Shown here piece by piece: positions 14,296-21,349 of a stretch of DNA of 32,139 nt. Position 1 is the stretch's first letter. Each line of letters opens with the position of its first letter. Made by a program: the position numbers and the translations under genes. This stretch comes from Actinomycetes bacterium (GTDB taxonomy: Bacteria; Actinomycetota; Acidimicrobiia; Acidimicrobiales; Palsa-688), in the NCBI GenBank assembly GCA_021808785.1, contig JAKBAX010000012.1, positions 1 through 32,139 on the forward strand, given 5' to 3'. Below the pieces are notes generated by a model. That model was not told the DNA's origin. It did no database searches and saw nothing but the letters and a program-made list of their open reading frames with translations.

Positions 14296-15219
14296 ATGCC
14301 CCCCAGCCTGATGTCCCGGTTGGCCGACCGGGTCCGCCGGGCGCTCGGCCTCGACGACCTGCGCCGGCAGGTCGAGGCCGTGAACGACCGCCTGGCCGGG
14401 CTGGAGACCAGGGTCGCCGGCCTGCCCTCGGCGCCCACCTACCCTCGCGGCCCGCTCTATTTCGGCGACCACACCGCCCTGGTCGCCACCCGGTGGGGAG
14501 CCAAGATGCTGGTCGACACCCGCGACGCCGCCATCGCCCCCTGGCTGGTGCTCGACGGGATGTGGGAGCCGCACGTCACCTCCTGGATGCAGTCGGCCCT
14601 GGGCCGGGGCCAGGTCTTCGTCGACGTCGGGGCCAATGTGGGCTACTTCACCCTGCTCGGCGCCCAGCTGGTCGGCCAGGAGGGCCTGGTGGTGGCGGTC
14701 GAGGCCCACCCGGAGCTGGCCGCCATCCTGCAGCGCAACGTGGTCATAAACGGCGTGTACGGGTACGTGACCTGCCACCAGAAGGCGGCCTGGTCGGAGA
14801 ACACCGAGTTGCAGTTCAACATCCGGGAGAACTTCGCCGGCAACTCCAGCGCCGGCACCATCGCCGCGGCCGACATGACCCGGCTGGGCGACACGGAGCG
14901 TCCGGTCACCGTCGACGCGGTGGTCCTCGACGACCTGCTCCAGCACCTGCCGCGGGTGGACGTGATCAAGGTGGACGTGGAGGGAGCCGAGGTGCACGTG
15001 TTCCAGGGCCTGCGGCGCACCCTGGCGGCCAACCCCCAGGCGGTCGTGATGTTCGAGTGGGCCCCGGCCCAGATCGAGTCGGTGGGCGACACCCCGGCCC
15101 AGCTCATCGCGCTGGTGGAGGAGCTCGGCTTCCAGCTGCGTCTGCTGGAAACGGGCGACACGGTGGACGGAACGGCCCTGATGGCGCTGCCCTACGGCAA
15201 CGTCGTGGCGTCCAGGTAG
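14296..15219 (+). CDS. FkbM-family SAM-dependent methyltransferase
   Basis: 307 residues. After a helical N-terminus (LMSRLADRVRRALGLDD..., RLAGLETRV) comes the SAM-binding motif VFVDVGANVGYFTLLGAQ, then VVAVEAHPE, and the family's DVIKVDVEGAEVHVFQGL near the C-terminal half. FkbM-type enzymes O-methylate sugars or polyketides; here it could modify a cell-surface glycan. The gene stands alone. Its end overlaps the converging hydrolase gene by 28 bp. Confidence 0.85.
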   Translation: MPPSLMSRLADRVRRALGLDDLRRQVEAVNDRLAGLETRVAGLPSAPTYPRGPLYFGDHTALVATRWGAKMLVDTRDAAIAPWLVLDGMWEPHVTSWMQSALGRGQVFVDVGANVGYFTLLGAQLVGQEGLVVAVEAHPELAAILQRNVVINGVYGYVTCHQKAAWSENTELQFNIRENFAGNSSAGTIAAADMTRLGDTERPVTVDAVVLDDLLQHLPRVDVIKVDVEGAEVHVFQGLRRTLAANPQAVVMFEWAPAQIESVGDTPAQLIALVEELGFQLRLLETGDTVDGTALMALPYGNVVASR

Positions 15220-15803
15220 CCCCGGACCAGCTCGGCCAACGCCTCACCCACCCGACCCGGAAGGTGGCGGTCCAGCCGGGGATCGCGCGCCGAGGGAGGC
15301 AGCTCCACCTGGACACCGCGCCCGGACGGCCGGTTGACCGGGTTGGCCGGGTGCAGGCCCCGCAGCTCCCGCGGGATGTCGTCGAGGTCGGCGACCACCT
15401 GCAGCTCGGGAAGGCGGGCGCCGAGGACGACGGCCAGGCGGCCGGCCAGGGCCCGGTTGGTCCCGCCGATCAGCACCCGCCGGGGCTGGCGTACCCGCCC
15501 ATAGCCGTGCAGCGCCACGGCCACCTCGACATGGTCGAGCCAGTCCCGCAGCTGTGGGGAGTGGTGAGGGTCGACCGACCGGGACGGGACGTGCCAGCGC
15601 AGCTCGGCCGGCTGCTCCACCACGTAGAGGGAGGCACCGCTCAGGGCGGCCGCCCGACGGGCGATCTCGGCGGTGCCCGTCTCCAGGCCACCGTGGAAGG
15701 CCATGAGCCCGATCGGGGCGCCGAGCACCGACTCCTCCCACACCGCCGGGTGGGCCAGCAGGTCGGGCCACGTCACCTCTGTACTGGCCCCATCGTCGGT
15801 CAC
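15192..15803 (-). CDS. Poly-gamma-glutamate hydrolase family protein
   Basis: 203 residues from GTG 15803. The motifs match the zinc-dependent phage-type gamma-PGA hydrolase family: MAFHGGLETGTAEIA near the N-terminus, SLYVVEQP, VAVALHGYGR, VLIGGTNRALA, and ELRGLHPANPVNRPSGRGVQ with QVELPPSAR. The histidines in FHGG and LHGY and the acid in LETGT are likely metal ligands. No signal peptide is present. TAGCGT on the minus strand (15814-15819) may be its -10 box. It overlaps the FkbM gene 3' end tail-to-tail by 28 bp. Confidence 0.75.
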   Translation of the reverse strand: MTDDGASTEVTWPDLLAHPAVWEESVLGAPIGLMAFHGGLETGTAEIARRAAALSGASLYVVEQPAELRWHVPSRSVDPHHSPQLRDWLDHVEVAVALHGYGRVRQPRRVLIGGTNRALAGRLAVVLGARLPELQVVADLDDIPRELRGLHPANPVNRPSGRGVQVELPPSARDPRLDRHLPGRVGEALAELVRGYLDATTLP

Positions 15804-15832
15804 CGCCTCGGCGACGCTAGTACGCGGCCCGG

Positions 15833-17059
15833 TCAGCCGGCGTAGGCGACCTCGATGAAGTCGCGCGACTCCCTGGTGGGCCCGAGGTAGCGGTCGGCCG
15901 AGCGTTGCATCTGCGGGTACAGCTTGGTGCCGGTGAGGATCGTCGGCTGGGCCGGGTTGGGGTGGGTGAAGATGTTGAAGGTCACCCACTCGGGGTTTAT
16001 GTCGAGGGTCATGGCCCGCACCGCCCCGGCCCGCTGCAGCGACTCGGCCAGCGTCTTGGCCGTGAGGGCCGGACCGGCGACGTAGACGAGCGCGCCGTTG
16101 GCCGTGATGCCCACGCCGGAGCGGGCCACCACCGTCGCGGTGTTGAGGGTCTGGCCCCACACCGCATGGTCGTAGTAGCTCGCCGAGGGCGACACCTGGC
16201 CGTTGTCGACCATCGGGACCAGGTTCTGCAGCACGGCGGTCACGTGCGGACCCATGGTCACCTCGCTGCCCCAGGCCCCGACGTCGACCCGGCCGTCGTC
16301 GTAGAACACCAGGGATGCCGCCCCCGGGACCAGTGGCACGGCCGTCCGGCCGTCGAGGTAGAAGCCGCCGTGGGCGTCTTGGAAGCGGAACCCGCCGTTG
16401 AAGGCGGCCAGCATGGACGGGGCCTCGGCCGGGGTGATGTAGGGGGGATGGCTCCACGACCCCCCGGGCTCGGTGAGGCCCGGAACCAACGACAGGTGCA
16501 GCATGTGCGGGTCCATCCAGACCGCACTCGTGATCTCCGAGGTGAACACGGTGTCGGCTCGGAACTGGGCCTCGTACATAGCCGCGTTGCCGTTGACCAG
16601 GGGGCCGATGGGCAGCCACTGACCCTCGCCGGGCAGCGCCGGGGACACCACGAGGGGCACCGGCGACGGCGGCGGCAGCACCGTCTGGGCCGGCGCCTTT
16701 GCTCTGGGCGCCACGACCTGGGCCTTGGCCTCCGGATTGAGCCCCTTCGGGGTACCACCCTTGGCCGGCTGTTGGGAGGTGTAGTAGTAGGACTCGAACT
16801 GGCTGACGATGGACCCCGCCCCATGGCCGCGCAGCCAGTCGGCCCACTTGGCCGAGAAGCTCTCGTTGCCCGGCGTGATGTAGGCCGCGATGGCCGACCA
16901 CATGGTCAAGAAGCCGACCAGCACGATGAACGCGGCGACGGCGGCCAGGGCCACCCGCAACTGCCTCTGACGACGCGGCGACCGGCGCCGGGGCGGCCGA
17001 GGTGGTGGCCCGACCGCCTCGTAGCCGGGCGGGAGCACCGACCGGCTGGGGCTCGGCAT
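15833..17059 (-). CDS. Membrane-anchored phosphodiester glycosidase family (NAGPA-like) protein
   Basis: 408 residues. A basic, Pro-rich cytoplasmic start is followed by one helix (about 35-58), then ITPGNESFSAKWADWLRGHG (61-80), a Pro-rich linker, and a domain with LAAFNGGFRFQDAHGGFYLDG, VGAWGSEVTMGP, GVGITANGALVYVAG and RAMTLDINPEWVTFNIF. This is the NAGPA/phosphodiester glycosidase type, which hydrolyses sugar-phosphodiester linkages in the family's characterised members. The domain is outside the cell. ATG 17059 overlaps the ferredoxin stop as ATGA, so it is the last gene of the redox operon although its role there is unclear. A paralogue starts at 31901. Confidence 0.75.
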   Translation of the reverse strand: MPSPSRSVLPPGYEAVGPPPRPPRRRSPRRQRQLRVALAAVAAFIVLVGFLTMWSAIAAYITPGNESFSAKWADWLRGHGAGSIVSQFESYYYTSQQPAKGGTPKGLNPEAKAQVVAPRAKAPAQTVLPPPSPVPLVVSPALPGEGQWLPIGPLVNGNAAMYEAQFRADTVFTSEITSAVWMDPHMLHLSLVPGLTEPGGSWSHPPYITPAEAPSMLAAFNGGFRFQDAHGGFYLDGRTAVPLVPGAASLVFYDDGRVDVGAWGSEVTMGPHVTAVLQNLVPMVDNGQVSPSASYYDHAVWGQTLNTATVVARSGVGITANGALVYVAGPALTAKTLAESLQRAGAVRAMTLDINPEWVTFNIFTHPNPAQPTILTGTKLYPQMQRSADRYLGPTRESRDFIEVAYAG

Positions 17060-17295
17060 CACCGCCGGCTCCGGGCCGGCTGGGCCACCTCGGCCTCGGC
17101 GAAGAGGAGGGCCAGAGTGGGGCAGGCGGCCACCGCTCGGCGGGCGTGGCCCAGCAGATGGGCCGGCACCGCCTGGTCGGAGACGATCGGGTAGCCCCAA
17201 TCGTCGAGCTGCACCATCTCGGGAAGCAGCTCCGCGCACAGACCGTGGGCGTCGCAACGGATCGGGTCGACCAGCAGTCGACGGGTCCGGGTCAA
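17059..17295 (-). CDS. Single-cluster ferredoxin, CxxHxxC type
   Basis: 78 residues. C14-DAH-GLC20 and C58-P give the pattern C-xx-H-xx-C...C-P, as in small actinobacterial 3Fe-4S ferredoxins where the usual third cysteine is replaced by another residue, here H17. A 3Fe-4S cluster, or a 4Fe-4S with His ligation, is expected. Such ferredoxins usually serve cytochromes P450; here the upstream NuoF-like gene suggests that as the electron donor. The TTG start (17295) overlaps the preceding TGA and has GGAGG upstream. Confidence 0.85.
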   Translation of the reverse strand: MTRTRRLLVDPIRCDAHGLCAELLPEMVQLDDWGYPIVSDQAVPAHLLGHARRAVAACPTLALLFAEAEVAQPARSRR

Positions 17296-18539
17296 ACCAT
17301 TACCTCCGAGGAGCGAGGGAGAGCCAGGGGTGGCGCCGGCCGGTGGCAGTCCCCTGCGTGGCGGTGGTGGTCGACCTCCCCTTGAAAGGCCTGAATGCCA
17401 CTACGAATCATACGGACTGCGCCGTCGGGATGGTGGCATGCTCCCCTTCCCTCGATCATCCACAACCACCGGTCGATCTGGGCATTCCACCGGGGCGGCG
17501 CGTTCGGGCCGACCAGGCGGCCCACCGCGTCGGCCACGGTGGGTAGGCCCCGGGCACACGGACCGCACTGCCCGGCCGACTGCCCGGCCAGCCAGGAGGC
17601 GATGGCGGCCACCGCCCTCAGCCCGCACGATTGTGGACCGACGACCACGATGACCCCGCAGCCGAGGGAGGCCCCGGCCGGCGCCAGCCCCTCCGGATCC
17701 ACCGTGGCCGCGGCCACGGCGGCAGCGTCCAGCCACGTGCCCGCGTAGCCCCCTATGAGCACGCCCTGCACCGGCTCGGACGGTCCGGCCGGCCCGATCA
17801 GGTCGGTCAGCCGGGTACCCAGGGCCACCTCGTGGACCGACGGGTGCCGGACGTCTCCGCTGATGGTGACCAGGGCGCTACCGGGATGGGCGGCCCCGCC
17901 CACCGAGGCGAACCAGTCGGCTCCGAAGCGGCCGATCAGCGCCACGTGGGCCAGTGTCTCGGGGTTGTGCACCAAAGTGGGCCGGCCGTCCACCCCCTGC
18001 TCCCAGGGCCGCGACGCGAAGGTCGGCAGGGGCGCCGCTCCGTTGATCCAGCCGATGAGGGCCGACTCCTCCCCGGTCACGTACCCGGCCGGCGCCACCT
18101 CCATGCGCACCGGGACCCGGTCCTGGCGGTGCCGGGCCCGTTCGGCCAGCGCGTGGCCGGTCGCCCGCCAGGCGGTCGAGGCGTGCTCGTCGATGCAGAC
18201 GATCACCTCCGATGCCCCCACCGCCTCGGCCGCCATGGCGGCCCCGTCGAGGATCAGGTGGGGGGCGTGGAGGAGGAGCGTTTTGTCCTTGTTGCTGGCC
18301 GGTTCGCCCTCCGTAGCGTTGACCACGACCACCGAGCCCCGCCGCTCGGCCACTGACGACCACTTCCGGGTGGCCGGGAAACCGGCTCCGCCCCGACCAC
18401 CGAGGCGGGCCCGCCCGAGCTCGTGGATCAGACCGGGCCCTCCGGCCGGGCGGGGCCCCCACTGCTGCAGGTGGGCGGCCAGGTCGGGGCGGCCCACAGT
18501 GGCCAGCAGGCGGGGTAGGTAATGGCTGGTCGGGCTCAT
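17292..18539 (-). CDS. NuoF-like flavin/iron-sulfur oxidoreductase
   Basis: 415 residues. The FMN/NAD(H) fold of complex I subunit F is clear: LGGRGGAGFPATRKW (46-60), VVNATEGEPASNKDK (73-86), AGYVTGEESALIGWINGA (151-168) and VHNPETLAHVALI. In the C-terminal Fe-S region the usual ESCGxCxPC reads SAGQCGPC: C325, C328 and C368 (RGACHH) remain and the first cysteine is alanine (A322). NuoF oxidises NADH and passes electrons through FMN to the cluster. This stand-alone form, beside a ferredoxin, ApbE and a membrane cytochrome, probably links NAD(P)H to a membrane electron carrier. ATG 18539 overlaps the preceding stop as ATGA. Confidence 0.8.
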   Translation of the reverse strand: MSPTSHYLPRLLATVGRPDLAAHLQQWGPRPAGGPGLIHELGRARLGGRGGAGFPATRKWSSVAERRGSVVVVNATEGEPASNKDKTLLLHAPHLILDGAAMAAEAVGASEVIVCIDEHASTAWRATGHALAERARHRQDRVPVRMEVAPAGYVTGEESALIGWINGAAPLPTFASRPWEQGVDGRPTLVHNPETLAHVALIGRFGADWFASVGGAAHPGSALVTISGDVRHPSVHEVALGTRLTDLIGPAGPSEPVQGVLIGGYAGTWLDAAAVAAATVDPEGLAPAGASLGCGVIVVVGPQSCGLRAVAAIASWLAGQSAGQCGPCARGLPTVADAVGRLVGPNAPPRWNAQIDRWLWMIEGRGACHHPDGAVRMIRSGIQAFQGEVDHHRHAGDCHRPAPPLALPRSSEVMV

Positions 18540-19246
18540 CTGTGCGACCCCGGGGTCGGCGCGCCGGGAGCGAGCTGGGCCGAGGGGGTGCCGGCCCGCC
18601 GGGCCCATCCGGCCCGTAGCGGACCCTGCGACGCCCAGGCGGCCACGCTCACCACGATCACCGCCGTCGCCGCCGCCCCACCCAGCCGCCGGCCCACCGG
18701 GGCGGTCGTCCAGCGGGTGGACAGGCGCCAGGCCAGGGCGGCCAGGACCAGACCCACGCACACCACATACAGCAGCTGTACCCAGCCGGTGCGGGCGTCG
18801 GTACCGGTGCCCAACCCGTGCACCACCGCGATGGGCCAGCAGGCGTAGGCGGCCCAGTGCAGCATCCGCCACGCGCGCAGCCCCATCCTCTGGCGCAGGA
18901 GGCTGGTCACGACCAGCGCTATGAGCAGGTCGAACGACAGCGCCCCGAGACCCAGCCACAGGGGCCGGTACCGGCCGATGAACGGGATGACCGCGTCGAT
19001 CAGGGCAATGGGGGCGAACGGGTCGGCCACTGCGGTGACGATATGTACCGCCAGCGTGGCCACCGCCAGCAGCGAGGCGTTGCGGTGCAGCCCGGCGATG
19101 AGGAACCGGGGCAGGCCGGGTCGGGCGTAACGGACCAGTTGGGCCACCCCCAACCCGACGGTGACGGTCAGGAGGATCAGGCTGACCAGGCCGAAGCTGC
19201 GGGTCAGGTACCACAGGGCCTTGGGGTCCGTCGCGGCTACGAGCAC
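18536..19246 (-). CDS. Ferric-reductase-like transmembrane protein (heme b)
   Basis: 236 residues from GTG 19246, with about six helices. Pairs of histidines suited to bis-His heme ligation appear in GLHRNASLLAVATLAVHIV and in MLHWAAYACWPIAVVHGL, the layout of the ferric reductase/YedZ (MsrQ)-like membrane domain. No FAD or NAD domain is attached, so electrons must come from a partner, plausibly the NuoF-like protein and ferredoxin. The C-terminal tail is Pro/Ala-rich. The start overlaps the apbE stop by 10 bases. Confidence 0.75.
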   Translation of the reverse strand: MLVAATDPKALWYLTRSFGLVSLILLTVTVGLGVAQLVRYARPGLPRFLIAGLHRNASLLAVATLAVHIVTAVADPFAPIALIDAVIPFIGRYRPLWLGLGALSFDLLIALVVTSLLRQRMGLRAWRMLHWAAYACWPIAVVHGLGTGTDARTGWVQLLYVVCVGLVLAALAWRLSTRWTTAPVGRRLGGAAATAVIVVSVAAWASQGPLRAGWARRAGTPSAQLAPGAPTPGSHR

Positions 19247-20178
19247 GGGGCCAGCTCCTCCCCGGGCCACCCGGCCAGGGTCTGGACCGGCCCGGCCGCC
19301 GGGACCAGGCGGGCCGGCAGGCGCCGCTCGCGCAGCCAGGCCGGGGCCGCCGGACCCATGATCATCGCCGCGCACGACGCGATGTTGGCGTCGAGGCACG
19401 ACGCCGCGGCCACACTGACCGACGACCAGTGCTCCCCGGCCGGTGCCGACGTGTGGGGGTCGATCAAATGGTGGACGGGGCGCCCGCCGCGCCGCCAGCG
19501 CCGCACCGATGTGCTCGAGGTGGCCAGGCCGCCGTCGTGGATGGCGACCACCGGCCCGGGGCCGTCGAGGGGGGCGGCGTGGTCGTTCGTGATGCGGACC
19601 GGCCAGCCGGCCACCGGAGCCGGCCCGGCCACCGCCACGTCGCCGCCCAGGCTCACGAGGACCCCGCCCCCGAGGGCCCCGGCGATGCTCCGGGCCGCCC
19701 GGTCGGCGCACAGGGCCTTGGCGGTGGCCCCCAGATCGAGACGCACGCCGGGCGGCAACGCGACCGTCCGCCTCGCCCGGTCCAGGGTGACCGCCCGCCA
19801 TCCCGGCACCGGCCGGACGGCCAGCTGCAACGGTGGCCCGTCCGGCGCGATCAGACCGAAATCGCGGTCGTACCCGACCAGGTTCAAGGCCCGGCCCACC
19901 GTCGGGTCCACCAGCCCCCCGGTCAGGCGGGCGGCCCGTAGTGCGGCGTCCAGCGCGTCGAGGAGCAGGTCCGATACCGGGACCGGTCCCCGGCCGGCCG
20001 ACCGGTTGAGCCCCTCCAGCTCGCTGTCGTCGCGGAATCGGCTGCACACCCGGTCGCACAGGTCCAGCTCGGCCCGCAAGCGGTCCCGGGCCGGCTCGGC
20101 CAGCGACCCGTCGGTAAGGACCAGCGCGGCGGTCGTCCCCAGGGCCGCGAACGGGGTGACGGTGAAGAGGCCGCTCAC
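19237..20178 (-). CDS. apbE: FAD:protein FMN transferase (ApbE)
   Basis: 313 residues. ApbE motifs are VCSRFRDDSELEGLNRS near the N-terminus, RLDLGATAKALCADRAARSI (the DLGxxxKGxxxD site), LVSLGGDVAVAG, and HHLIDPHTSAPA for the metal-binding HxxxDPxTG motif. The enzyme transfers FMN from FAD onto a Thr/Ser of a target protein. No FMN-binding-domain target is encoded in the window; the small upstream protein is a speculative candidate. It has no lipobox or signal peptide. GTG 20178 overlaps the preceding stop as GTGA. Confidence 0.85.
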   Translation of the reverse strand: MSGLFTVTPFAALGTTAALVLTDGSLAEPARDRLRAELDLCDRVCSRFRDDSELEGLNRSAGRGPVPVSDLLLDALDAALRAARLTGGLVDPTVGRALNLVGYDRDFGLIAPDGPPLQLAVRPVPGWRAVTLDRARRTVALPPGVRLDLGATAKALCADRAARSIAGALGGGVLVSLGGDVAVAGPAPVAGWPVRITNDHAAPLDGPGPVVAIHDGGLATSSTSVRRWRRGGRPVHHLIDPHTSAPAGEHWSSVSVAAASCLDANIASCAAMIMGPAAPAWLRERRLPARLVPAAGPVQTLAGWPGEELAPCS

Positions 20179-20513
20179 GATCCTCCGGAGCTGACGACCG
20201 GGGGGTTGTAGGTGGTCTGGGGCGGGGTGGTGGGGGGCGCGAGGGTCTGTGCCGGCGCCGCCTGCGAGGTCTCCCCACCCCCGGCGTCATCGGCTCCCGA
20301 CGTGCCGTCACCGGCCGGCGCCGCGGTGGCGGGGGGAGCCGAGGTGGTGGCCGGGGTGGATGAGCGGGTAGCGGTGGACGAGCTCCGACCGGGAACCGCC
20401 TTGGCCACGCCGGCGGTGAACACGCCGGCGGTGACCACGGCGCCGGCGGCCAGAAGGCGGGTGGTCTTCGACAGGCGCAGCAGCCCCTCGTCGCGATCCA
20501 GTTCCCTTCTCAT
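20175..20513 (-). CDS. Small exported Ser/Thr/Pro-rich protein
   Basis: 112 residues: a charged start (RRELDRDEGLLRLSK), a hydrophobic signal or anchor (LLAAGAVVTAGVFTAGVAKA, about 20-39), then a low-complexity Ala/Thr/Ser/Pro tail. There is no folded-domain signature. Residues 69-75 (DGTSGAD) partly resemble the DGxTSGAT-type flavinylation motif recognised by ApbE, but the accepting Thr is replaced by Asp, so flavinylation is doubtful. It is the first gene of the block that includes apbE and has its own promoter-like sequence upstream. Confidence 0.65.
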   Translation of the reverse strand: MRRELDRDEGLLRLSKTTRLLAAGAVVTAGVFTAGVAKAVPGRSSSTATRSSTPATTSAPPATAAPAGDGTSGADDAGGGETSQAAPAQTLAPPTTPPQTTYNPPVVSSGGS

Positions 20514-20546
20514 GCGATCCAGTGTGGGCGAAGGATCCGAAGAGGG

Positions 20547-20579
20547 CGGTTAGCGCCAGGTAAAGGTTCGGTCAAGGGC
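20547..20579 (-). promoter_or_regulatory. Promoter with AACCTTT element for the small-protein/apbE block
   Basis: On the minus strand TTGACC (20575-20570), a 17-base spacer and TAACCG (20552-20547) form a plausible promoter. AACCTTT (20568-20562), preceded four bases earlier by the degenerate GCCCTTG, forms a direct-repeat pair with 11-bp period. The block TTGACCGAACCTTTACCTGG is almost the same as one at 21318-21337. Confidence 0.45.
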
Positions 20580-20587
20580 CGGCTCAC

Positions 20588-21274
20588 TCAGCGGGCGTGG
20601 AAGAACGGAATCTGGGCCAGGTAGTGGTGGGTCGGGCCGAGCATGACCACCCCGAGCAGGACGCCCGCGACCAGGCTGATCACCAGGGCCCACTGCCGCG
20701 CCGATGCCCCGCGGACCTGCGAGCGGGTACGGCGGGCCATGTCGAGGGGGGCCAGTTGGGCCGTTTCCGCCAGGTGCCCGAGGACGTGTATGACCATCGC
20801 CCCGAACCACAGGACGAAGCTGGCCTTGTGCACGAACAGCAGGTGACGACCGAGCGCGTTCGGGGCCAGGACCAGGGCCACGCCCGACGCCAGCATGATC
20901 ACGGTGAGGACGACCAGCACCGGTCCGAGGAGGCGCAGGATCGCCGGCGGCGGGCCCTTGCGCCGGTAGGCCGGGGCCCCCCGGTAGTAGCGGACGAAGC
21001 GCCACGTCGTCGAACCCATCTTCAGCAGCACCGGGGGGATGAGCACCATCCCGAGGAACACGTGCCAGGTCAGATGCTGACGCACCCCGAGGATGGTCAC
21101 TCCCTCGAGGAAGAACAGCACGAGTAAGACGGCGGCCGCGGCCCCGGTCAGGCGGGCGTTGGACTCCACCCCCGAGCCGCCCCCGCGCCGCCGGACACCG
21201 ACGGGGCGGTTCGGGCCGGCCGAGTGTCGGGGCACATATCGGGACGAGGAGTCTTCGATCACCACGAAAGGCAA
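20588..21274 (-). CDS. Cytochrome-b-like membrane protein
   Basis: 228 residues with four helices after a basic N-terminal segment. Histidines fall within or next to helices: RQHLTWHVFLGMVLIP, HLLFVHKASFVLWFGAMVIH and VLGHLAET, the arrangement expected for a four-helix b-type cytochrome that binds one or two hemes. It would sit in the membrane and exchange electrons with quinone or an outside acceptor. A TTG start at 21274 fits a GGAGGGG site upstream; GTG 21265 is an alternative. It follows the histidine kinase gene on the same strand. Confidence 0.65.
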   Translation of the reverse strand: MPFVVIEDSSSRYVPRHSAGPNRPVGVRRRGGGSGVESNARLTGAAAAVLLVLFFLEGVTILGVRQHLTWHVFLGMVLIPPVLLKMGSTTWRFVRYYRGAPAYRRKGPPPAILRLLGPVLVVLTVIMLASGVALVLAPNALGRHLLFVHKASFVLWFGAMVIHVLGHLAETAQLAPLDMARRTRSQVRGASARQWALVISLVAGVLLGVVMLGPTHHYLAQIPFFHAR

Positions 21275-21313
21275 AGTAGGCCCCCTCCGGCCGGCGGTCC
21301 GGGCAGGCCGGGC

Positions 21314-21331
21314 AACCTTTGCCGAACCTTT
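21314..21331 (+). promoter_or_regulatory. AACCTTT-N4-AACCTTT direct repeat, likely response-regulator site
   Basis: Two perfect heptamers at 21314-21320 and 21325-21331, spaced 11 bp as OmpR/PhoB-family dimers require. It lies between the histidine kinase gene and the cytochrome-like gene, about 40 bp upstream of the latter's start, in inverted orientation to it. Confidence 0.5.
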
Positions 21332-21349
21332 ACCTCGATCGGGGAGCAG

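Noticed and set aside
15804-16901. N-terminal extension of the poly-gamma-glutamate hydrolase-like gene up to 16901
   Set aside because: It overlaps the glycosidase-family gene in another frame and has no similarity to the family; GTG 15803 fits the domain start.
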